This document shows, in pieces, positions 25,154 through 30,799 of a stretch of DNA of 30,799 nucleotides. The translations under genes and the position numbers were made by a program. The notes beneath the pieces are model-generated. The model was not told where the DNA came from, did not search any database, and saw only the letters and a list, made by a program, of their open reading frames with translations. Origin of the DNA: JALYXS01 sp051003795 (lineage in GTDB: Bacteria > Acidobacteriota > Terriglobia > Bryobacterales > Bryobacteraceae); assembly GCA_051003795.1 (NCBI GenBank), contig JBPCKZ010000249.1:1-30799 (forward strand). Reading direction: 5' to 3'. The stretch's first letter is position 1; each line of letters starts with the position of its first letter.

Positions 25154-26530
25154 TCACACCACGTAGGGCTTGCGGTAATCGCGCGTAATGAGCTTGTTCG
25201 CCTCCGGATCGTTGGCGAACTTCGGTCCGGGTGTCAAGGTCAGCTTGCGGCCGGTGCGATAACTGATATTGGCCAAGTGGCAGAGCGACGCGCTGGGGTA
25301 AGCGTTTGCAATGTCATCGTGCAGGTCTTTGTAATTCCGCGACCTGCATGCCGCGAGGAAGTTCTGCATGTGCAGCTTGGTCGTGTCGCTTCCGGGACCC
25401 TTTTCGGGCCTTCTGTCCATTACCACTTCGTTGCTCTCGCCCTTGAAAGCCTGGAATCCCTGATCGCTCATGGCGGCCCAACCCTCGGTACCGTAAAAAA
25501 AATTGCCGATCATGATGTTCAGAGGCGGCCCGACATGGGGAGCGGTTGCCAGGGGGGCTGGAGAAGATGGCGGCGCCGCTGCTCCGGCGGCCGGCGGTCC
25601 TGGACGCCGTTGCACGGGAACGCCTTCGCCGCCGGTCAACAAGCCGCGAACTTCAAACACGATTTCCCGTCCGCCGTAATCGTAGCTGGCCAGTAGAGTG
25701 TTGGGAGTCTCCTGATCGTCGTCGTACGCGTACTTGCCGCCTTGCGCGAATGCCGTGTTGGGCCATTGAGGGTCGCCCAATCCCCAGCGGCAGACGCCCA
25801 TCTCATGAACGCCCTGGTTGCCGATATCGCCGTTGCCGGTGTCCCAAAACCAGTGCCAGTTGTATTTGAACCGCAGCGCATTGAAGGGCCGCATCGGCGC
25901 GGGCCCGCGGAACAGGTCCCAGTTCACGCCCGGCGGCGTCGGGCTGTCCGGCTTGTGTCCGATGGACGCGCGCCGCTTGAAGCAGAGTCCTTTCGCGAGA
26001 TAGATGTTGCCGATAAGGCCGCCGTGCAGCGCATCCATGGCTGTCATCTTGAACGGCGTGCTGCGGTGTTGCGACCCGATCTGTAGCATCCGGTTGGTCT
26101 CGCGAGCGGTCTGCAGCATTTTTTGACCTTCGTAGATGTTGTAACAGGCGGGCTTCTCGCCGTACACGTCTTTGCCGGCCTTCATCGCCCAGATGGCCGC
26201 GAGCGCATGCCAGTGGTTGGGCGTGGCGATCGAGACAGCTTCGATGCCGGGGTCGGCGAACGCTTCGCGCATGTCCTCGAATTCCTTGGCTTTTTCACCG
26301 GTATTTTTCTGAAGAGTGCCTTCGGCCCGTTCGCGAGCGGCCTGATCTATGTCGCAGATGCCCGCGACCCGAACCTCGGGCAGCTTCGAGTAAACGCTCA
26401 GGTGGTTCGACCCGCGGCCGCCGAGGCCCACGACCGCGATGTTGATTCTGTCATTGGCGCCCCAGACGCGCGCGGCGGCTGCCGCCGTGGCGGCGCCAAG
26501 GAAAAATCTTCGGGAAGTGTCTTCGGACAT
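25154..26530 (-). CDS. Tat-exported Gfo/Idh/MocA family oxidoreductase
   Basis: 458 residues. A twin-arginine signal, TSRRFFLGAATAAAAA, begins the protein, so it should be exported with its NAD(P) cofactor bound. The Rossmann part has INIAVVGLGGRGSNH, then CDID and TPNHWHALAAIWAMKAGKD with EKPACYN, the usual Gfo/Idh motif. The substrate domain has NGDIGNQGVHEMG with conserved Asp and His. A Pro/Ala-rich insert of about 35 residues (near 305-345: QRRPGPPAAGAAAPPSSPAP) is unusual and probably a flexible loop. Exported relatives in acidobacteria and planctomycetes act on sugars or glycan parts; the substrate here is unknown. The gene starts 125 bp after the cytochrome c gene and precedes the MFS gene. 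Confidence 0.88.
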   Translation of the reverse strand: MSEDTSRRFFLGAATAAAAARVWGANDRINIAVVGLGGRGSNHLSVYSKLPEVRVAGICDIDQAARERAEGTLQKNTGEKAKEFEDMREAFADPGIEAVSIATPNHWHALAAIWAMKAGKDVYGEKPACYNIYEGQKMLQTARETNRMLQIGSQHRSTPFKMTAMDALHGGLIGNIYLAKGLCFKRRASIGHKPDSPTPPGVNWDLFRGPAPMRPFNALRFKYNWHWFWDTGNGDIGNQGVHEMGVCRWGLGDPQWPNTAFAQGGKYAYDDDQETPNTLLASYDYGGREIVFEVRGLLTGGEGVPVQRRPGPPAAGAAAPPSSPAPLATAPHVGPPLNIMIGNFFYGTEGWAAMSDQGFQAFKGESNEVVMDRRPEKGPGSDTTKLHMQNFLAACRSRNYKDLHDDIANAYPSASLCHLANISYRTGRKLTLTPGPKFANDPEANKLITRDYRKPYVV

Positions 26531-26558
26531 AGCTTATGGAATTCCTTTACCGGGAGAT

Positions 26559-26587
26559 AGTATATCAATGCGGAAAGGCGGCTTTCC
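26559..26587 (-). promoter_or_regulatory. Candidate promoter and dyad before the Gfo/Idh-MFS pair
   Basis: On the minus strand TATACT (26564-26559) resembles a -10 box. Just upstream, GGAAAG-CCGC-CTTTCC (26587-26572) is a perfect 6-bp inverted repeat covering the spacer and the place of a -35 hexamer, which itself is poor. The dyad may be an operator; without a T-run after it, a terminator for the cytochrome c transcript is less likely. Confidence 0.35.
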
Positions 26588-26655
26588 TCAAGAATGAAAG
26601 GAGCTTATGCTCAAGAACGTGCGTCACAAACGGCGCCGGCTTTCGTCGTCAGCCA

Positions 26656-27369
26656 TTACGGCGAACAACTGGAACCGGCCATCTCCAGCGACGTAAGATT
26701 GAGCCTATCGTCACCCGGCTTTCGAATCAGAAAGCCTTTTGCCTTCACCTTATGAGCGCTGAAGCGATCAGGCTGGAAGTTGGAGGCGTCCAATATGCGG
26801 AAGCTATGCCGGCCAAGCGGCTCAAGTCCCGCGGCCTTCAATTCTTCGGCTGTCGACTTAGTAGGATTCCGGGTTCTGACCGGTTCGCTCGCGCGGCTCA
26901 CCACCCACTCGCCGCTCGAATCTCTTACGAGACAGCCGACCACCTGCACCAGCGAGAAATCCGGCACCGGCTCAGGCCCCCCTTGCCGCTCAATCGCTAT
27001 GCGGGCGAGCGAATCGGGCGTTAGCTCTTCCTTGCCCGGAGGAAAGCCGTTGACTCGCAGAATGTAAGCGAGGATTTCGACATATACGCTTCGATCCAGG
27101 CTCCCGGGAGCCTTGGGCGGCATCGTCTTCAGGCGAGTAAACAGACTACTCAAGTTGTCCTCGCGCCACTGTTCCATGAACCGCGCGCCCCGAAGCACGC
27201 TCCCGAAGCCGCTGAGATCCTCCTTATGGCATCCGCCGCACTCACTCCGGTAAGCGGCCTCGCCGCGCGAGGCCTGAGCTTCCGAAAACACACCGCTCCA
27301 GACCGTTTTCCGATCCTGTCCGCTTAGAAAAAGCGCGCAGATAAAGAAGTAGGCGGCTGTTAGGCCCAG
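26656..27369 (-). CDS. Exported cytochrome c-like protein
   Basis: Single-heme c-type cytochrome domain followed by a ~110-residue tail. The heme site is ECGGCHKEDLSG with CxxCH, and TMPPKAPGSL offers a distal methionine. The usual ATG/GTG/TTG choice is the GTG at 27291, but the frame upstream reads as a signal peptide, GLTAAYFFICALFLSGQDRK, then TVWSGVFSEAQ, the family's normal lead-in, so translation should begin before it. The only near-start codon there is CTG at 27369, overlapping the end of the DUF1501 gene (stop at 27362-27360), with a GGTGG upstream. The C-terminal part (LVQVVGCLVRD, GEWVVSRASEP) is not recognised. It follows DUF1501 directly and belongs to the DUF1549/DUF1501 operon. 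Confidence 0.75.
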   Translation of the reverse strand: MGLTAAYFFICALFLSGQDRKTVWSGVFSEAQASRGEAAYRSECGGCHKEDLSGFGSVLRGARFMEQWREDNLSSLFTRLKTMPPKAPGSLDRSVYVEILAYILRVNGFPPGKEELTPDSLARIAIERQGGPEPVPDFSLVQVVGCLVRDSSGEWVVSRASEPVRTRNPTKSTAEELKAAGLEPLGRHSFRILDASNFQPDRFSAHKVKAKGFLIRKPGDDRLNLTSLEMAGSSCSP

Positions 27370-28808
27370 AGACCCACCACCGGTTTCCCCTTCACCAACT
27401 CGCGCGGCTGATTCAGGCTATTGAGAACTTCCATATCGGGATCGATACCCAGCGCGTAATATACCGTCGCGAGCAGATCGTTCGGATGTACCGGCTTATC
27501 CTTCGGAGACGACGCGGTCTGATCGGATTCGCCGTACTGCGCGCCAGCCCCAATGCCGCATCCGGCCACAATGCCGCTGTAGCAATAGGGCCAGTGATCG
27601 CGGCCGTCGGGAGCGTTTGAATTGCCCGACGTGCTCACGCCGACGCGGGGAGAACGGCCGAACTCGCCGATCGCCACGACAAGCGTATCTTTCAACATGC
27701 CGCGCTGCGACATGTCTTCGAGCAGCGCGGAAAGCCCTCGATCCAGAATCGGGCAGTGAAGATTTTTGAGCGGCCCGAAATTGGCCGCGTGCGTATCCCA
27801 GGAATCCACTTCCGGATTTCCGTTTGCCACCGCGGGCCAGTTCATCTGGACGAAGCGCGTGCCCGCTTCAATCAGCCGCCGCGAGAGCAGCATGCCTTGC
27901 CCGAAAGTAGTTCGCCCATAGCGCTCGCGCACTGTGTCCGGCTCTTTGCTCAGGTCGAACGCGTTGCGGGCCTTGCCGGAGAGCACCAGGTCGAACGCCT
28001 TGCCGTAGTATTCGTCGATGGCGTAATCGTTGAGCGCTTTTTCGAGGTCCGGCATCGAGCCATTGATTCCTTTGAGCAGCGCGAAACGCTCTTTCAAGCG
28101 TTCGGGCGTGACTTCCTTGCGTAGCGTGAGGTCGTCCAATTTGATCGGCTTGTTCGGATCTTGATAGAGGCGGTACGGGTCGTAAGCCTTGCCGAGAAAT
28201 CCTGCCGCGCCGCCCTTGCCGATAACGCTCGATTCTTGCAAGGGGCGCGGGAGTTCAACGAAGGGCAGCACCGGCTCGGTCGGCGGACGCATCTTCGAGA
28301 TGTGACTGCCGGCTGTCGGAAAATCCGCGGGCGAAGGCGGCTCGAGTTGTCCCGAGGGCGACACTTTATCCGGAGGGTAGCCCGTCAGCATCTGATAAAT
28401 GGCCGCCGTGTGATTGAACAGGCCGTTCGGCGTGTAGCTCATGGAACGGATGAGCGTGCATTTATCCAATTGCTGGGCCATCATCGGCATGGTTTCGCTG
28501 ATCTGCGTGCCGGGAATTTTGGTTTTGATGGGCTTGAATTCGCCGCGAATATTCGCGGGCGCGTCGGGTTTGGGGTCCCAGATATCGATGTGGCTCGGCC
28601 CCCCTTGCAGGAACACCATGATGACCGACTTCGCGGTGTCAAAGCCGCGGCTGCCCGCGAGCTTGTTGATGCTGGCGGCCTGCGCCTTCTGCCATCCGAA
28701 AAAGTTGGCGAGGTTCAGACCCAGCATTCCGACCGAACCCACGCGCAGCAGTTCGCGGCGCGTCGGCCCTTCGCATGTCATGCAGCTTCGTCCTGGAATG
28801 GATAACAT
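27360..28808 (-). CDS. DUF1501 protein (exported, alkaline-phosphatase-fold)
   Basis: 482 residues. The N-terminus has a CMTCEG pair and then a twin-arginine signal (TRRELLRVGSVGMLGLNLA), as in many DUF1501 proteins. The DUF1501 core shows SVIMVFLQGGPSHIDIWDPK, FNHTAAIYQMLTGYPP, DTHAANFGPLKNL, VAIGEFGRSPRV and GRDHWPYCYSGIVAGCGIG. The domain resembles the alkaline phosphatase/sulfatase fold, and its genes regularly lie next to DUF1549/DUF1553 genes in acidobacteria and planctomycetes; no biochemical role is established. The ATG at 28808 is preceded by AGGAG 8 bases upstream, placed over the stop of the DUF1549/DUF1553 gene, so the two are cotranscribed. Confidence 0.92.
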   Translation of the reverse strand: MLSIPGRSCMTCEGPTRRELLRVGSVGMLGLNLANFFGWQKAQAASINKLAGSRGFDTAKSVIMVFLQGGPSHIDIWDPKPDAPANIRGEFKPIKTKIPGTQISETMPMMAQQLDKCTLIRSMSYTPNGLFNHTAAIYQMLTGYPPDKVSPSGQLEPPSPADFPTAGSHISKMRPPTEPVLPFVELPRPLQESSVIGKGGAAGFLGKAYDPYRLYQDPNKPIKLDDLTLRKEVTPERLKERFALLKGINGSMPDLEKALNDYAIDEYYGKAFDLVLSGKARNAFDLSKEPDTVRERYGRTTFGQGMLLSRRLIEAGTRFVQMNWPAVANGNPEVDSWDTHAANFGPLKNLHCPILDRGLSALLEDMSQRGMLKDTLVVAIGEFGRSPRVGVSTSGNSNAPDGRDHWPYCYSGIVAGCGIGAGAQYGESDQTASSPKDKPVHPNDLLATVYYALGIDPDMEVLNSLNQPRELVKGKPVVGLWA

Positions 28809-28819
28809 CGATTTTGCTC

Positions 28820-30799
28820 CTACCGGTTGTACAAAAATGACTTGCTGTTGACTAACGCCCAGAGTAAGTCCTGAGCGCGCGCCGCCCGGCCCTCGCCGCC
28901 GCGCAAATAAGTGATGCCCTTGTCGAGTTCCACGGGTGTTGGCAGGCGGCTCAACGTCGAAAGATACATCTCCTCGATCCGCGGCTTATCCGCCGCGCCG
29001 TTCTCAAGAGCCTTTGCGAGCCGTCCTTTGGGATCGCCAATGGCATCCGAAATAGTCGTTCCATTTACTAAGTTGAGCGCTTGCGGCAGGCTCAAATCGG
29101 TCTTGCGCTCGCATTCGCAAGCCGATTCGCGTTGAGGCCGTCCAAACAGGTCGAGGAATCCGTCCTTGCCGGCGTGCGGATCGGGCAGCGCTTCGGCCGA
29201 TGTGTCCGGCGGGATCTCCGGGAAATCCGGCCGGCTACCTGTCGCGAGCGTCAATGCATCCATTAATTGCTCCGCGTTCAACCGCCGCGGCACGGCGTGG
29301 GAAAAGTTGATCTTGTCGGTCGCATTCCATTCATTCGTCGCGATGCTTGCCTGATAAGTTCGCGAGTTCGCGATCGTACGGATGAGGTACTTCAGATCGT
29401 AGTCGCGATCTTTGAAGTCCTTGGTCAGAGCGTTCAGCAGAGCTTCGTTGCTGGGAGGGTTCGACGCGCGGATATCGTCCACGGGATCGATGATTCCCTT
29501 CCCCAGAAAGTAGCTCCACATGCGGTTCGCCATCGCTTTGGCGAAGAACGGATTGTCCTTCGAGGTAATCCATTCCGCGAGCGCCTGGCGGCGGTTCGCG
29601 CCGTCCGGCAGAGCAACCGGCGCGATGCTGGCGGTCGTCGCGGCCACCAGAAACTTCGGTTTCATCACGCGTTCGTCTTTCGGATGTTTCACGTCGAAAT
29701 CGTCGCGCTTATCGTAGACGATTTCTTCGCCGCTCTCAAAGCCGGCGCGCAGCCCAACAGTCGAGAAGAAGGAAGTCATCTCGTAATACTGGTTCTGCGT
29801 CCAGCGCTCGAACGGATGATCGTGGCATTGGGTGCAAACCATTCGCACGCCAAGGAAAACTTGCGTTGTCTTCTCCATGGTCGGCTTGGGTTCGCGCGTA
29901 ACTCGGAAATAGTTCGCGGCCGGGTTATCGTAGGAGCTGCCGCTGCTGGTCAGCAGTTCGCGGACAAACTGGTCGTAGTGCTTATTGCTCGCGACGGAAT
30001 CGCGAATCCATTCGCGGAACTCCCAAGCGCCTTTGTCGCCGATGTACTTGCGGTTATTTTGCAGCAGGTCGCCCCACTTCAGGGTCCAGTGATCGACAAA
30101 CGACGGGCGAGCCATCAGATTGTCGATTACCTTCGCGCGCTTATTGCGCGAGGCATCGACGAGAAATGCGCGAACTTCGTCAGGCGTCGGAAGCTGCCCG
30201 GTCAAGTCTTCGGAAACACGCCGCAGGAAGGTCGCGTCATCCACCGCCGGCGAAGGCTGAATTCGCAGCCGCTGCAGCTTGGCGTCGATTAGTCGATCGA
30301 TATAGTTAACTTCTGGAAGCGGCTTCCATGCAAATCCCGGCTTGGGATTGAGCACGGTTACCGGTACCGTGGCAAATTTGCCCTCGTAGCGGACCAGCAT
30401 GGTCGCTTCGCCGATGCGCTCGCCCTTCACCACCGCGTCCGCACTTACATCCGCCGTGTCCGGGATGTTACTCGCGATCACAGCTTCCCTGGTAACGTCG
30501 CGAACCCCTCCATCCAGGTAATGGGCGATGACTTTCAGCGCCTGCGTGGTGCCCGGCTTCGCAAGTTCCACGTCGGCCGGCTGCATTTCAACTTTATCGA
30601 CTTTGTCTTTCGCCGGATCGCCGAAAGGCACGCCTTGCGCGATCCAGTCGTAAATGGTCTTGTAATATTTCGAGCCGGTCTCGATACGCAGTCCGCCGCC
30701 ATGCGGGATTTGCTGGGCTGGCTTGGCCAGCATCAAGCTGCGCCCCGGATCGGACCGGTTGAAACGGCGTCCCGAGAGATCGTAGAGCAACGCCTGGTA
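28820..30799 (-). CDS. DUF1549/DUF1553 protein, 5' end beyond the window
   Basis: The frame is open to the right edge, so the start and the N-terminal region are missing; about 659 residues are seen. In order: the end of a c-type-cytochrome-like region (YKTIYDWIAQGVPFGDP), a BIG2-like Ig domain (KVIAHYLDGGVRDVTREAVI to VRYEGKFATVPVTVL), DUF1549 (NYIDRLIDAKL, LRRVSEDLTGQLPTPDEV, with MVCTQCHDHPFERW holding a CxxCH that may bind heme), and DUF1553 (RRQALAEWITSKDNPFFAKA, MANRMWSYFLGKGII, RRLNAEQLMDALTLATG). This is the usual partner of DUF1501. Such proteins are exported and predicted to act on polymers, but no function is established. Confidence 0.92.
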   Translation of the reverse strand, partial: YQALLYDLSGRRFNRSDPGRSLMLAKPAQQIPHGGGLRIETGSKYYKTIYDWIAQGVPFGDPAKDKVDKVEMQPADVELAKPGTTQALKVIAHYLDGGVRDVTREAVIASNIPDTADVSADAVVKGERIGEATMLVRYEGKFATVPVTVLNPKPGFAWKPLPEVNYIDRLIDAKLQRLRIQPSPAVDDATFLRRVSEDLTGQLPTPDEVRAFLVDASRNKRAKVIDNLMARPSFVDHWTLKWGDLLQNNRKYIGDKGAWEFREWIRDSVASNKHYDQFVRELLTSSGSSYDNPAANYFRVTREPKPTMEKTTQVFLGVRMVCTQCHDHPFERWTQNQYYEMTSFFSTVGLRAGFESGEEIVYDKRDDFDVKHPKDERVMKPKFLVAATTASIAPVALPDGANRRQALAEWITSKDNPFFAKAMANRMWSYFLGKGIIDPVDDIRASNPPSNEALLNALTKDFKDRDYDLKYLIRTIANSRTYQASIATNEWNATDKINFSHAVPRRLNAEQLMDALTLATGSRPDFPEIPPDTSAEALPDPHAGKDGFLDLFGRPQRESACECERKTDLSLPQALNLVNGTTISDAIGDPKGRLAKALENGAADKPRIEEMYLSTLSRLPTPVELDKGITYLRGGEGRAARAQDLLWALVNSKSFLYNR

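Noticed and set aside
24320..25696. 458-codon plus-strand frame across the MFS and Gfo/Idh genes
   Set aside because: It spans two recognised minus-strand genes in antisense and gives a composition unlike any protein family.

Overview
The window looks like chromosomal DNA of a GC-rich, Gram-negative soil bacterium, most likely an acidobacterium of the Solibacter/Bryobacter type. The main pointers are Tat-exported Gfo/Idh, ThuA and enolase-superfamily proteins, a DUF1549/DUF1553 protein paired with a DUF1501 protein and a small cytochrome c, a TonB-domain secreted protein, and a low-copy housekeeping set packed into overlapping operons. This assignment rests on recognising protein families, not on a marker gene or a search.

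Left end (1-2790) is sparse and partly decayed. One intact gene, a secreted protein with a TonB C-terminal domain, lies between two copies of a 16-bp repeat. To its right are about 600 bp without a recognisable gene, then a frameshifted remnant of a pyridoxamine-phosphate-oxidase-like gene and, on the other strand, a 5'-truncated remnant of a sugar phosphate isomerase/epimerase gene.

From 2791 to 9382 the minus strand carries, in transcription order, a zinc-ribbon protein, a small membrane protein, a ThuA-like exported protein, an ABC exporter, RNase J and a GlcD-like FAD-linked oxidase. The last three are nearly fused (7-bp gap, then a stop/start overlap). From 9463 to 15440 a plus-strand string begins divergently: uvrA, an unassigned conserved protein, a CPBP protease, mtnA and a thioredoxin-like protein, the first joints being 4-bp stop/start overlaps. 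Two minus-strand secreted proteins (one with a PKD domain) follow. Then valS, nadC and birA overlap on the plus strand.

The right third (22065-30799) looks like a carbohydrate or organic-acid utilisation region: an exported enolase-superfamily protein and a SnoaL-like protein on plus, and on minus a DUF1549/DUF1553 protein (cut by the window edge), DUF1501, cytochrome c, an exported Gfo/Idh oxidoreductase and an MFS transporter of the sugar-acid/anion symporter type. The MFS gene has a probable one-base slip in an A6/T6 run near its end.

I see no CRISPR array, rRNA, tRNA, intact insertion sequence, prophage or recognised defence system. The best unexplained items are the unassigned protein between uvrA and the CPBP protease, two genes lacking a standard start codon where CTG appears to serve, the dyad between the zinc-ribbon gene and uvrA, and the repeat-flanked decaying left end.
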